A DNA stretch of 64,000 bases from Paenibacillus piscarius (GCF_022234545.1 NZ_JAIEUI010000019.1:62001-126000), one strand, 5' to 3'. Shown: positions 44,911-53,514, numbered from the stretch's first letter. Numbers and translations: made by a program. The notes: generated from the sequence alone by a model not told the origin.

Positions 44911-46008
44911 ATGAACAAATCCCGTCACGCGCCCGACATCTGGCTGCTGCTTGCTATACTGGCTTTACTGGCTATCGGTATGGTAATGGTATACAGTGCC
45001 GGGTCTGTTCTGGGCTTCCGCAATTATGGTGATTCGTTTTATTTTGTCAAAAGGCAGCTGCTGTTCGCAGGTCTCGGCCTCATCGCGATGTTCATTACGG
45101 CCAATACCGATTATCTGGTGCTGAAGCGGTTCGCCAAGCCGGTGCTGATCGCTTGCTTCATCCTGCTGGTGCTGGTGCTGATTCCCGGCATCGGCGTGGT
45201 GCGCGGCGGTGCGCGCAGCTGGCTGGGGATCAGTTCCTTCGGTATCCAGCCCTCCGAGTTCATGAAGATGGGGATGATTCTCTTCCTGGCGAAATGGCTC
45301 GGGACCGAGGAGTATGATATCTCCGGCTTCTTCCGCGGGCTGCTGCCGCCGCTTGCGCTGATCGGCTCGGCCTTCGCGCTGATTATGCTTCAGCCTGACC
45401 TGGGTACAGGTACGGTCATGTTCGGCGCGGCGATGATGATGGTCTTCACGGCGGGCGCACAGATGAAGCATCTGCTCTCTCTCGGCGCAATGGGGGTGGC
45501 CGGCTTCGCCGGACTCATTGCCGCTGCGCCTTACCGTCTGCAGCGGATTACAGCCTTCCTTGATCCCTGGTCCGATCCGCTGGGCGCCGGTTACCAGATT
45601 ATTCAATCGCTCTACGCGATTGGTCCCGGCGGTCTTGGCGGATTGGGACTGGGAATGAGCCGGCAGAAGTACAGCTATGTGCCGGAGCCGCAGACTGATT
45701 TTATTTTCTCAATATTAGCCGAGGAGCTTGGGTTTATCGGGGGGCTGGCTGTGCTGCTGCTGTTCCTTGTGCTGATCTGGCGCGGGATGAAGGTAGCCAT
45801 GAGCCTGCCGGACCGGTTCGGCAGCTATCTCGCCGTAGGCATCGTCTGTATGGTGGCGGTTCAGGTGGTCATCAACATAGGTGTAGTAATCGGCCTCATG
45901 CCGGTAACCGGCATTACCCTGCCGCTGATTAGCTACGGCGGGTCATCGCTGACCCTTATGCTCACAGCCCTTGGCATTCTGCTTAATCTATCCCGTTATG
46001 CGAGGTGA
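44911..46008 (+). CDS. spoVE: SEDS-family glycosyltransferase SpoVE
   Basis: The 365-residue polytopic membrane protein of the FtsW/RodA/SpoVE family has about ten helices. Signatures are GARSWLGI, QPSEFMKMGMILFLAKWL, LQPDLGTGTVM and the C-terminal PVTGITLPLISYGGSS. SEDS proteins polymerise lipid II with a cognate class B PBP. Position between murD and murG, with spoVD upstream, indicates SpoVE (spore cortex), although it could also serve as FtsW if no other copy exists. GAGGTG precedes the ATG. Confidence 0.9.
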   Translation: MNKSRHAPDIWLLLAILALLAIGMVMVYSAGSVLGFRNYGDSFYFVKRQLLFAGLGLIAMFITANTDYLVLKRFAKPVLIACFILLVLVLIPGIGVVRGGARSWLGISSFGIQPSEFMKMGMILFLAKWLGTEEYDISGFFRGLLPPLALIGSAFALIMLQPDLGTGTVMFGAAMMMVFTAGAQMKHLLSLGAMGVAGFAGLIAAAPYRLQRITAFLDPWSDPLGAGYQIIQSLYAIGPGGLGGLGLGMSRQKYSYVPEPQTDFIFSILAEELGFIGGLAVLLLFLVLIWRGMKVAMSLPDRFGSYLAVGIVCMVAVQVVINIGVVIGLMPVTGITLPLISYGGSSLTLMLTALGILLNLSRYAR

Positions 46009-46013
46009 AAGAC

Positions 46014-47129
46014 ATGCGTGTAGTACTTAGCGGCGGCGGCACGGGAGGACATATCTATCCTGCTGTAGCCGTGGCCAGACAACTGGAATCCGAAGATGCG
46101 GATTCAGTCTTCTTGTATATCGGCGGCAAGCGCGGTCTGGAGAGCAAGCTGGTTCCCCAGGAGAATCTGCCGTTTCAGGCGATTGATATTACAGGCTTCC
46201 GCCGCAAGCTGTCCATTGATAATGTGAAGACGGTCATGCGTTTTCTGAAGGGGGTCAAGACCTCCAAAGCGCTGCTGCGCGAATTCAAGCCCGACGTTGT
46301 GGTCGGCACCGGCGGGTATGTATGCGGACCTGTGGTGTACGCGGCCTCCAAGCTGGGGATCCCGACCCTGATTCACGAACAGAATGCGATTCCCGGACTG
46401 ACCAACCGGTTCCTTAGCCGCTATGCCGATACGGTTGCGGTGAGCTTTGAAGGTACAGAACCCGCTTTTCCCGGCGCAGGCAATGTAATCTATACGGGCA
46501 ATCCCCGGGCCACCTCAGTCATGAAGGCCAACCCGCAGAGAGGCTTCGCTTCCCTCGGTATTCCCGAAGACAGCACAGTGGTGCTTGTAGTAGGGGGGAG
46601 CGGGGGCGCCAAGGCAATTAACCGTGCGATGATTGAAATGGCACCACTTGTGGGTAAGGGTAATGGTGTGCATTATGTCTATGTTACCGGAGAGTCTTAT
46701 TTCGAGGAGACACGCAAGGCAGTCCGCGAGACGCTGGGGGGCTTGCCGAACTGGCTGCATGTTCTCCCATATGTTCATAACATGCCGGAGGTGCTGGCCT
46801 GCACTTCGCTGATCGTCAACCGGGCTGGCGCCTCTTTTCTGGCTGAGATTACCGCACTTGGCATACCCTCTGTACTCATTCCGTCGCCCAATGTAACCAA
46901 TAATCATCAGGAAGCGAATGCCCGGGCGCTGGAGCGCGAAGGGGCGGCTGTGGTGCTGCTGGAGCAGGATCTGAGCGGCGGGGCGCTGTTCACAGCGGTC
47001 CAGAGCATCATCGGGGCGGACGTGGTCCGCAGCCGCATGTCAGAAGCTTCCAGACGCCTCGGCAAAAGGGATTCCGCTGCGCTGGTCGTAGGCGAGCTCC
47101 GCAGACTGGCTGCAGGCCGCAAGCGCTAG
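46014..47129 (+). CDS. murG: Lipid II-forming GlcNAc transferase MurG
   Basis: The 371-residue GT28 enzyme has the glycine-rich loop VVLSGGGTGGHIYPA, TGGYVCGPVVYAA, HEQNAIPGLTNR, GGSGGAKAIN and the NNHQEANARALE donor-site motif. It converts lipid I to lipid II at the inner membrane surface. ATG 46014 lies 8 nt after GAGGTG; a GTG at 46005 that overlaps the spoVE stop is an alternative start. Confidence 0.95.
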   Translation: MRVVLSGGGTGGHIYPAVAVARQLESEDADSVFLYIGGKRGLESKLVPQENLPFQAIDITGFRRKLSIDNVKTVMRFLKGVKTSKALLREFKPDVVVGTGGYVCGPVVYAASKLGIPTLIHEQNAIPGLTNRFLSRYADTVAVSFEGTEPAFPGAGNVIYTGNPRATSVMKANPQRGFASLGIPEDSTVVLVVGGSGGAKAINRAMIEMAPLVGKGNGVHYVYVTGESYFEETRKAVRETLGGLPNWLHVLPYVHNMPEVLACTSLIVNRAGASFLAEITALGIPSVLIPSPNVTNNHQEANARALEREGAAVVLLEQDLSGGALFTAVQSIIGADVVRSRMSEASRRLGKRDSAALVVGELRRLAAGRKR

Positions 47130-47203
47130 ATTCCGGGCTTACGTTGTCACACTCACGCTCCCCCGAACATAGGATGATCCTATAATCGTGACAATCACCC
47201 AGA

Positions 47204-47274
47204 GCACTTCCGGTGCCGGGGGACGGGAAGCGGAGCTCCTCCCGCCCGTATCCGGGATAGGGGGCAGGAAGTGC
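47204..47274 (+). promoter_or_regulatory. Structured leader upstream of murA
   Basis: GCACTTCC (47204-47211) is complementary to GGAAGTGC (47267-47274). It encloses ACGGG/CCCGT (47223-47227 and 47245-47249) around a GGAGCTCC palindrome. A TATAAT at 47181-47186 lies just upstream but lacks a clear -35. It is not a recognisable T-box or known riboswitch. Confidence 0.45.
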
Positions 47275-47309
47275 CGTGGTGGGTGAGCGGTAATCTCGGA
47301 GGTGATACA

Positions 47310-48593
47310 TTGGACAAATTGGTGATTGAGGGTGGAAATCCCCTGTCAGGCACCATACGTATCCATGGAGCAAAAAATGCGGCGCTGCCCATTCTGGCTG
47401 CTAGCCTGCTGGCCGAAGGAGTTCACTCACTGCATAATGTGCCGAAGCTGCTCGACATCGAGACGATGCTGGATATCCTGGGACGGCTGGGCTGCAGGAC
47501 AGTCCATGAAGAGGAGACGGTGACGGTGGACACCTCCGTACTCCTGACCTCGCATGTTCCGGAGGATCTGATGCGGCAGATGAGATCCTCTATTTTTCTT
47601 ATGGGGCCGCTGCTGTCCAGATTCGGAGAAGTGACCATCTATCAGCCGGGCGGCTGCGCCATCGGGGAACGCAAAATCGATCTTCATCTGCAGGGGCTGA
47701 AGCTGCTGGGGGCAGAGATTGAGGAAGCGGGCGGCATGATATGCTGCCGGGCCGCGAGACTGGCAGGCTGCGATATCCATCTGGATTATCCCAGTGTAGG
47801 CGCTACAGAGAACATCATGATGGCTGCGGCGATGGCCGAGGGGACAACAACCATATCGGGGGCGGCCAGGGAGCCGGAAATCCAGGATCTGCAGAATTTC
47901 CTTAACGCTATGGGTGCGCAGATTATCGGCGCAGGCACGGACACGATTACAATACAGGGTGTCCGGAAGCTCCATGCCTGCAGCTATGAGGTGATTCCTG
48001 ACCGCATCGTTGCCGGGACGGTGATGATCGCAGCAGCTGCTACGCGGGGCAATGTGACGCTGACTCATACCAATGCGGGACACTTAACCTCCCTGATCCA
48101 CATCCTGAGGCGTGCCGGTGTTCAAATCACAGTGTGCAATGATATAATTAATATCAGCTGTATGGGGCGTCCCCGTGCGGTAGAGAGAATTGTAACTTCC
48201 CCGTATCCGTCATTTCCTACAGATCTGCAATCACAGGTTATGGTCCTATTGTCCCTGGCGGACGGATTCAGTGTCATCAAAGAAACCGTATTCGAAGGAC
48301 GCTTCAAGCATGTGGAAGAGATGGCCCGGATGGGTGCCGATATTTCTATTGATTTGAACCGGGCGTTCATACGCGGAGTGCAGCGGCTGTACGGGGCCAC
48401 GGTAGAAGCCACTGACCTGCGTGCAGGAGCGGCCCTGGTCATCGCCGGGCTTGCCGCTCACGGAACGACCATTGTGGAGCAGGCGCATCATATCGACCGC
48501 GGATATGACGGCATTGAGATTCTGTTCCAGAAGCTGGGTGCCAGCATCAGCCGCAAAGTGCCTGTACCGGACCCGCTCGATTTGGCCAATTAA
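47310..48593 (+). CDS. murA: UDP-GlcNAc 1-carboxyvinyltransferase MurA
   Basis: The 427-residue protein has the UDP-GlcNAc motif GAKNAALPILAA (Lys22/Asn23) and the catalytic loop GGCAIGERKIDLH with Cys116, the fosfomycin-target cysteine. It performs the first committed step of peptidoglycan synthesis. TTG start at 47310 after GGAGGTG. B. subtilis has murB at this position; here murA occupies it, and the second copy expected in Firmicutes would lie elsewhere. Confidence 0.95.
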   Translation: MDKLVIEGGNPLSGTIRIHGAKNAALPILAASLLAEGVHSLHNVPKLLDIETMLDILGRLGCRTVHEEETVTVDTSVLLTSHVPEDLMRQMRSSIFLMGPLLSRFGEVTIYQPGGCAIGERKIDLHLQGLKLLGAEIEEAGGMICCRAARLAGCDIHLDYPSVGATENIMMAAAMAEGTTTISGAAREPEIQDLQNFLNAMGAQIIGAGTDTITIQGVRKLHACSYEVIPDRIVAGTVMIAAAATRGNVTLTHTNAGHLTSLIHILRRAGVQITVCNDIINISCMGRPRAVERIVTSPYPSFPTDLQSQVMVLLSLADGFSVIKETVFEGRFKHVEEMARMGADISIDLNRAFIRGVQRLYGATVEATDLRAGAALVIAGLAAHGTTIVEQAHHIDRGYDGIEILFQKLGASISRKVPVPDPLDLAN

Positions 48594-48597
48594 AGCT

Positions 48598-48638
48598 CCC
48601 TGTCTCCTTCGGCTCTGCCGCGAAGGAAGGAGACAGGG
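48598..48638 (+). terminator. Perfect 13-bp hairpin between murA and divIB (terminator or attenuator)
   Basis: CCCTGTCTCCTTC (48598-48610) is perfectly complementary to GAAGGAGACAGGG (48626-48638) with a 15-nt loop. There is no good T-run, so it may act as a processing site or pause rather than a full terminator. Confidence 0.55.
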
Positions 48639-48660
48639 CCTTATTATCGGAGATATGAGA

Positions 48661-49425
48661 ATGCCAAAAACGCGAATCCCTCTTTTGAAAGAGGACAAGC
48701 CTAGCAAAAGAAGAAACCGCAGAATGATTATGATCCTGCTGCTGCTGTTTGTGGCACTGCTGGCCGTAATCTTCTTCCGTTCGTCGATCAGCAAGATTAC
48801 AGCCATTAACGTCGAAGGGGATAAGTATACGGCCAGGGAGAACCTGTTGGCCGCAAGCGGTCTGAGAATCGGCGGACAGTTCTTCGCGGTCTCTTCGGAT
48901 ACTGTGGAGCAGGCGGTGAAGAAACTGGATACGGTCGAGGAAGCCCGGGTCGAGAGGAAATTCCCCGGCGTGGTTACGATCAGCATTAAGGAGTACCCGG
49001 CAGTTGCCTATGAACTGGATCAGGCGGGTGTGCTGGAGGCCATTCTGTCGAGCGGGGCGGCGGTATCTGTAACGGATACCGGAATCGCTGTAGAGAAGCC
49101 GATCTTGACCAACTGGAAGGCCGGCGATCCGTATAAGGCCAAGCTGTGCCAGGCTCTGGCCAGTATTCCGAATGAGCTGACCAGCGATATCTCGGAGATT
49201 GTGCCGTCCCCGACACCGTCATTTCCTGACCGGATCAAGCTTTATACCCGTTCGCGGTTTGAGGTGATCACGGCGATCTCTCTGCTTAAGAATAAGGTAG
49301 GCTATTTGAACCAGGTGATCGAGACGGAGGAACCGGGACTCATCAGAATGCTGGAGGCGGATTCCTATGTTCCGTTCCACAAAGAGACCGTAAACCCGGA
49401 GGATGAAACGGACACACAAGAGTAA
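48661..49425 (+). CDS. divIB: Cell division protein DivIB/FtsQ
   Basis: The 254-residue bitopic protein has a basic cytoplasmic tail (about 1-21), a transmembrane helix (about 22-40), a POTRA domain (about 44-112; ISKITAINVEGDKYTARENLLAASG, VERKFPGVVTISIKEYPAVA) and an FtsQ/DivIB beta domain (to about 225). It scaffolds the divisome with FtsL and DivIC. The ATG at 48661 follows GGAGATATGAG. Confidence 0.93.
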   Translation: MPKTRIPLLKEDKPSKRRNRRMIMILLLLFVALLAVIFFRSSISKITAINVEGDKYTARENLLAASGLRIGGQFFAVSSDTVEQAVKKLDTVEEARVERKFPGVVTISIKEYPAVAYELDQAGVLEAILSSGAAVSVTDTGIAVEKPILTNWKAGDPYKAKLCQALASIPNELTSDISEIVPSPTPSFPDRIKLYTRSRFEVITAISLLKNKVGYLNQVIETEEPGLIRMLEADSYVPFHKETVNPEDETDTQE

Positions 49426-49775
49426 ATAGTCCCTACTAATAGAGCATAAAAAATGCTACAATCAGTTTTACGGGCATGAAGCATTATCCCTCTTTTTTCT
49501 GCGGATTTTTTGAGAAGAAATCCTGATAGAATGCCTGTTTCTCCTGATTCTCTGCGCGGAGCGGCAGGCCATGCTGTTTAAGAATTGAAGGCTGGGAACT
49601 GCATGTGAAAAGCTTGTCATATACTTCCACTCAAAAAATTTGTTGAAAAAAGAGGGAAAGGATTAGGGATGTTGAATATGTACAGAAGATGTTTCCCGGG
49701 ACCGGGAGCAAGTCATGCTTAATATCTATTTATTATCACAATTTATTATGATTATAACAGGAGGTGCCATAGGGC
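49426..49775 (+). promoter_or_regulatory. 350-bp ftsA upstream region with sigma-H-like promoter
   Basis: No gene is present. AGAGGGAAA (49651-49659) and GTTGAAT (49671-49677) with an 11-bp spacer fit the sigma-H consensus RNAGGAWWW/RNNGAAT with one mismatch, like the sporulation-induced promoter of B. subtilis ftsAZ. A small hairpin (GGATTT...AAATCC) lies near 49504-49524. The ylxW, ylxX and sbp genes of B. subtilis are absent here. Confidence 0.55.
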
Positions 49776-51038
49776 TTGAGCAACAATGACATCATTGTTA
49801 GTTTGGACATCGGTACATCCAAAGTTCGGGCAATCATTGGGGAAGTTACTAGTGGGACCTTTAATATTATTGGCGTTGGATCTGCTGATTCGGATGGAAT
49901 CCGCAAGGGAGCGATTGTAGACATCGATCAGACTGTGCAGTCGATCAGAAGCGCCGTGGAACATGCGGAACAGATGGTCGGCATTCAAATATCCGAGGTG
50001 TATGTCGGGATATCCGGCAATCACATCGGCCTGCAATCCAGCCATGGCGTAGTTGCTGTCCAGAATGAGGACCGTGAGATCGGCGAGGATGATATCGACC
50101 GTGTGATCAAGGCTGCTGAGGTCATTGCCCTGCCGCCAGAGCGCGAAGTCATCGATGTTGTCGCCAAGCAGTATATCGTAGACGGGCTTGAAGGCATTCA
50201 GGACCCGCGCGGAATGATCGGGGTTCGCCTTGAAGTGGAAGCTACGATCATAACCGGTGCCAAGACACCCATACATAATCTGCTACGCTGTGTGGAGAAA
50301 TCGGGTCTGAAGGTTAAGGATCTCGTCCTTATGTCTCTCGGGGCCGGCGGATTAGCGCTCTCCAAAGATGAGAAATCAATGGGGGCTGTACTGGTCGATA
50401 TTGGTGCCGGACAAGCTACGATAGCCGTGTATGAAGAAGGTTCCCTAAGTGCGACCTCCACGATTCCGGTCGGCGGAGAATTTGTTACCAATGATATTGC
50501 GTACGGACTCCGTACGCTGACGGACCAGGCCGAGAAGGTCAAGCTGAAATACGGCTGTGCCTGGATTGACGACGCCGCTTCTGATGTCGTCTTCAAAGTT
50601 CTGCGCATCGGCAGCAATGTCGAGAAGGAATTCAATCAGGAGGATCTGGCAGCGATTATTGAACCGAGGGTTCAGGAGATCTTCCAGCTCATCCGCCAGG
50701 AGGTCAAGCGGCTTGGTTACAATGAGCTTCCGGGGGGGTATATACTTACGGGTGGTACCGTCTCCATGCCGGGTGTGCTCAAGGTCGCCCAGATGGAGCT
50801 GGCAGCATCAGTACGTATTGCCGTGCCTGATTATATTGGAGTCCGCGACCCTGGCTTTACGGGTGGTGTAGGCATTCTTCATCATGTTGTGCGCAGCTAC
50901 CGCGGACGCAGCAGCGGACCAAGCGCAAACAAGAAGAACGTTAACCGCAACAAGCAGAGCGCAGCACCGGTACAGGATACTTCTAAGAAGCCTGGCCTGG
51001 TGGAACGTCTGAAGAATATGTTCAGCGAATTCATATAA
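49776..51038 (+). CDS. ftsA: Cell division protein FtsA
   Basis: The 420-residue actin-like ATPase has phosphate-1 VSLDIGTSKVRAIIGE, SHUT/1C domain (GLQSSHGVVAVQNED), VDIGAGQATIAVYEEG, and a C-terminal membrane-targeting amphipathic helix (KPGLVERLKNMFSEFI). It tethers FtsZ to the membrane. TTG start after GGAGGTG, about 11 nt away. It lies 64 bp upstream of ftsZ. Confidence 0.96.
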   Translation: MSNNDIIVSLDIGTSKVRAIIGEVTSGTFNIIGVGSADSDGIRKGAIVDIDQTVQSIRSAVEHAEQMVGIQISEVYVGISGNHIGLQSSHGVVAVQNEDREIGEDDIDRVIKAAEVIALPPEREVIDVVAKQYIVDGLEGIQDPRGMIGVRLEVEATIITGAKTPIHNLLRCVEKSGLKVKDLVLMSLGAGGLALSKDEKSMGAVLVDIGAGQATIAVYEEGSLSATSTIPVGGEFVTNDIAYGLRTLTDQAEKVKLKYGCAWIDDAASDVVFKVLRIGSNVEKEFNQEDLAAIIEPRVQEIFQLIRQEVKRLGYNELPGGYILTGGTVSMPGVLKVAQMELAASVRIAVPDYIGVRDPGFTGGVGILHHVVRSYRGRSSGPSANKKNVNRNKQSAAPVQDTSKKPGLVERLKNMFSEFI

Positions 51039-51102
51039 GTGTAGGTCCAGATATACTTGGACTGGCCATCCAAGCACTACTCGAGGGGGAGATGGAAACA
51101 AT

Positions 51103-52236
51103 ATGTTGGAATTTGATTTTGAAATGGAGAGCTTGGCGCAAATAAAGGTCATCGGCGTAGGCGGCGGCGGAAGCAACGCAGTAAACCGGATGATCGAAAA
51201 TGGCGTTCAGGGTGTTGAATTCATCACAGTGAATACAGATGCCCAAGCGCTGCATATGGCCAAATCGGAGCATAAATTACAAATCGGGGATAAACTGACC
51301 CGCGGACTTGGTGCAGGAGCCAATCCTGAGGTAGGCAAGAAGGCGGCTGAGGAGTCCCGCGATCTGATCTCTAATACGCTTAAGGGTGCGGATATGGTCT
51401 TCGTCACCGCAGGAATGGGCGGCGGCACCGGAACAGGCGCAGCGCCTGTCATTGCCGAGATCGCCAGAGAGTGCGGGGCGCTGACCGTTGGGGTCGTTAC
51501 CCGTCCGTTCACCTTTGAAGGCCGGAAGCGTGCCAACCAGGCAGAGCTCGGCATTGAAGCACTGAAGGAAAAGGTTGATACGCTGATTGTAATCCCGAAT
51601 GACCGGTTGCTGGAAATCGTAGATAAGAAGACTCCGATGCTGGAGGCCTTCCGTGAAGCAGACAACGTGCTCCGCCAGGCGGTACAAGGCATCTCTGACC
51701 TGATTCAGGTTCCCGGCCTGATTAACCTTGACTTTGCCGATGTGAAGACAATCATGACCGAGCGCGGCTCTGCGCTGATGGGCATCGGGATTGCCACCGG
51801 CGAGAACCGCGCCTCTGAAGCAGCCCGCAAAGCGATTATGAGCCCGCTGCTTGAGACCTCGATTGAAGGAGCCCGCGGTGTTATTATGAATATTACCGGC
51901 GGCTCTAATCTCTCGCTGTATGAGGTTAATGAAGCGGCTGAGATTGTTACCGCAGCTTCAGATCCTGAAGTGAATATGATCTTCGGGGCCATTATTGAAG
52001 AGAGCATGAAGGATGAGATCAAGGTTACCGTTATTGCTACCGGCTTCGAGCACAAGCCTTCTGGTGTAGCTCCTGTACGCCGTCCGGCAGCCAGCAGTAA
52101 CAGCAGCACCGGCAGCAATGAACCGGCAGCAGACAAGAATAATACGAACCTTCGTCCATTCGGCAACCAGACTAGCTCTGATCAGCTGGATATTCCCACC
52201 TTCCTGCGCAATCGCACACGCGGTAACAACGATTAA
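51103..52236 (+). CDS. ftsZ: Cell division protein FtsZ
   Basis: The 377-residue tubulin homologue has GVGGGGSNAVNRM, the T4 loop GGGTGTG (106-112), NDRLLEIVDKKTP and NLDFADVKTIM. A disordered linker (about 320-358; Ser/Asn/Pro-rich) and the conserved C-terminal peptide LDIPTFLRNRTR follow. GTP-dependent polymerisation forms the Z-ring. GGGGGAGATGG precedes the ATG. Confidence 0.97.
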   Translation: MLEFDFEMESLAQIKVIGVGGGGSNAVNRMIENGVQGVEFITVNTDAQALHMAKSEHKLQIGDKLTRGLGAGANPEVGKKAAEESRDLISNTLKGADMVFVTAGMGGGTGTGAAPVIAEIARECGALTVGVVTRPFTFEGRKRANQAELGIEALKEKVDTLIVIPNDRLLEIVDKKTPMLEAFREADNVLRQAVQGISDLIQVPGLINLDFADVKTIMTERGSALMGIGIATGENRASEAARKAIMSPLLETSIEGARGVIMNITGGSNLSLYEVNEAAEIVTAASDPEVNMIFGAIIEESMKDEIKVTVIATGFEHKPSGVAPVRRPAASSNSSTGSNEPAADKNNTNLRPFGNQTSSDQLDIPTFLRNRTRGNND

Positions 52237-52279
52237 GCATCGTTGGTAACTTAGAACTTAACCTTTGGGTATACGGAAG

Positions 52280-52325
52280 CACCGTATCCTGCAGATTGAA
52301 CAATCTGCGGGTACGGTGTTTTTTT
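52280..52325 (+). terminator. Rho-independent terminator of the dcw operon after ftsZ
   Basis: CACCGTA...TACGGTG encloses CTGCAGATTG/CAATCTGCGG, followed by TTTTTTT. Confidence 0.88.
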
Positions 52326-52366
52326 GTGTATCACGCAGTATAATAACGGTAACGGGAGACGATGAC

Positions 52367-53287
52367 ATGGAAATGCTGGACCCCCGGGTGGACTTTGTAT
52401 TTAAGCGGATCTTTGCAAGCGAGAGCAATAAGGATGTATTGCTGGCTTTTCTGAACCGGATCTTCATGGATGCCGGCGACCCGCCGCTTGAAGAAGTGGT
52501 GCTGCTTAACCCTTATACAGACAAGGATGACCCGCTGGATAAGCAGGCGATCTTTGATATCTGGGCGAAGACTGCAGGCGGTAAGCTGATTAATATTGAA
52601 ATGCAGCTGTTCAACAAATATGATATAGAGAAACGTACTTTGTATTATTGGAGTAAGCGGTATGCCGGTCAGCTTCAGGTCAGCGGCAAATATATTGATC
52701 TCAATAAATGCGTGACGATCAATATTCTGAACTACAAGGTACTCCCCAATGAACACACGCACAGTGTATTTCATTTGCGGGAGGATGTAACCGGAGCGCC
52801 GCTCACGGACGATATCGAAATCCATTTCCTGGAGCTGCCTAAGCTGAACCAGCCGGTTATTCCCGGCGAGGCCGGGTTGGTTAACTGGCTGCAGTTTTTG
52901 AAGGGAACTCATTACTCAGATTGGGAGGTGTTGCAGATGAATGAGCCAGCGTTGAGGAAAGCCATGGAGACCCTAGAATTTCTGAGCCAGGATTCGGAAG
53001 CCCGCCGGAAGTATGAGGACCGCCAGAAATTCCTGCTCGACGAAGCTTCTCAGCGGGATGGTGCGCAGCGGGAAGGGTTTGCTAAAGGTCTGGAGGAGGG
53101 CATGAAGGAAGGCATGAAGGAAGGCATGAAGGAGGGTATGAAGGAGGGCTTGAAAGAAGGCTTAGCCAAAGGCGAGCTTGAAGCCAAACGGAAGATTGCC
53201 AAAAGGATTCTGGAGATGGGAGTAGATATTGCGTCTGTTCAGAAGGCGACCGGATTATCCGAAGAAGAGTTGAAATCTATGATGTGA
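52367..53287 (+). CDS. Rpn-family PD-(D/E)XK nuclease (transposase-like)
   Basis: The protein has 306 residues. N-terminal MLDPRVDFVFKRIFAS and the catalytic-type element AIFDIWAKTAGGKLINIEMQ (Asp ... Glu-x-Gln) identify the Rpn/PDDEXK family, once annotated as transposases and linked to recombination-promoting endonucleases. The C-terminus has a run of EGMK repeats and ends in a short helical domain (LEMGVDIASVQKATGLSEEEL). The start at 52367 follows GGGAGA. It is flanked by terminators and sits between ftsZ and spoIIGA, suggesting acquisition. Confidence 0.85.
   Translation: MEMLDPRVDFVFKRIFASESNKDVLLAFLNRIFMDAGDPPLEEVVLLNPYTDKDDPLDKQAIFDIWAKTAGGKLINIEMQLFNKYDIEKRTLYYWSKRYAGQLQVSGKYIDLNKCVTINILNYKVLPNEHTHSVFHLREDVTGAPLTDDIEIHFLELPKLNQPVIPGEAGLVNWLQFLKGTHYSDWEVLQMNEPALRKAMETLEFLSQDSEARRKYEDRQKFLLDEASQRDGAQREGFAKGLEEGMKEGMKEGMKEGMKEGLKEGLAKGELEAKRKIAKRILEMGVDIASVQKATGLSEEELKSMM
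53096..53163 (+). repeat. 12-bp tandem repeat within the Rpn-family gene
   Basis: About 5.7 copies of GAGGGCATGAAG occur (third-position and late variants), encoding EGMK repeats. The period keeps the frame, so copy number can vary without destroying the gene. Confidence 0.85.
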
Positions 53288-53303
53288 CAGGAAATTCCAA
53301 GTG

Positions 53304-53332
53304 AAGTCAGCCATTTCAGGCTGGCTTTTTTT
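53304..53332 (+). terminator. Rho-independent terminator after the Rpn-family gene
   Basis: AGTCAGCC pairs with GGCTGGCT around ATTTCA, followed by TTTTTT. Confidence 0.8.
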
Positions 53333-53397
53333 GGTGGATTAGAATTTATATGTTTTGGGGTCCCCGCAAAGTACCTGAGTTATCATCGAAGCTAAAG

Positions 53398-53419
53398 CCC
53401 CACTTTGTGGGGTTATTTT
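53398..53419 (+). terminator. Small GC hairpin upstream of spoIIG promoter
   Basis: CCCCAC-TTT-GTGGGG is followed by TTATTTTG; a second terminator-like hairpin insulates spoIIGA from upstream transcription. Confidence 0.5.
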
Positions 53420-53446
53420 GCGCGCGATTCTCGCATCAGCCCATAA

Positions 53447-53514
53447 CTCGACAAAAAAACCGCTGGAACGCCCCCCATGTTTAGACAGACTTTGGATGCG
53501 GGAGTTCCTATACT
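53447..53514 (+). promoter_or_regulatory. spoIIG promoter with Spo0A-like boxes and long spacer
   Basis: TAGACA (53482-53487) and TATACT (53509-53514) are 21 bp apart, like the unusual 22-bp spacing of the Spo0A-activated spoIIG promoter of B. subtilis. Reverse-complement 0A-box matches are CTCGACA (53447-53453; TGTCGAG) and TTAGACA (53481-53487; TGTCTAA), each 6 of 7 to TGTCGAA, the second overlapping the -35. Confidence 0.68.

Noticed and set aside
47130..47309. T-box leader before murA
   Set aside because: No T-box sequence (AGGGTGGNACCGCG-like) and no terminator/antiterminator pair were found.
53096..53163. CRISPR array
   Set aside because: The repeats are contiguous 12-bp in-frame coding units without spacers.
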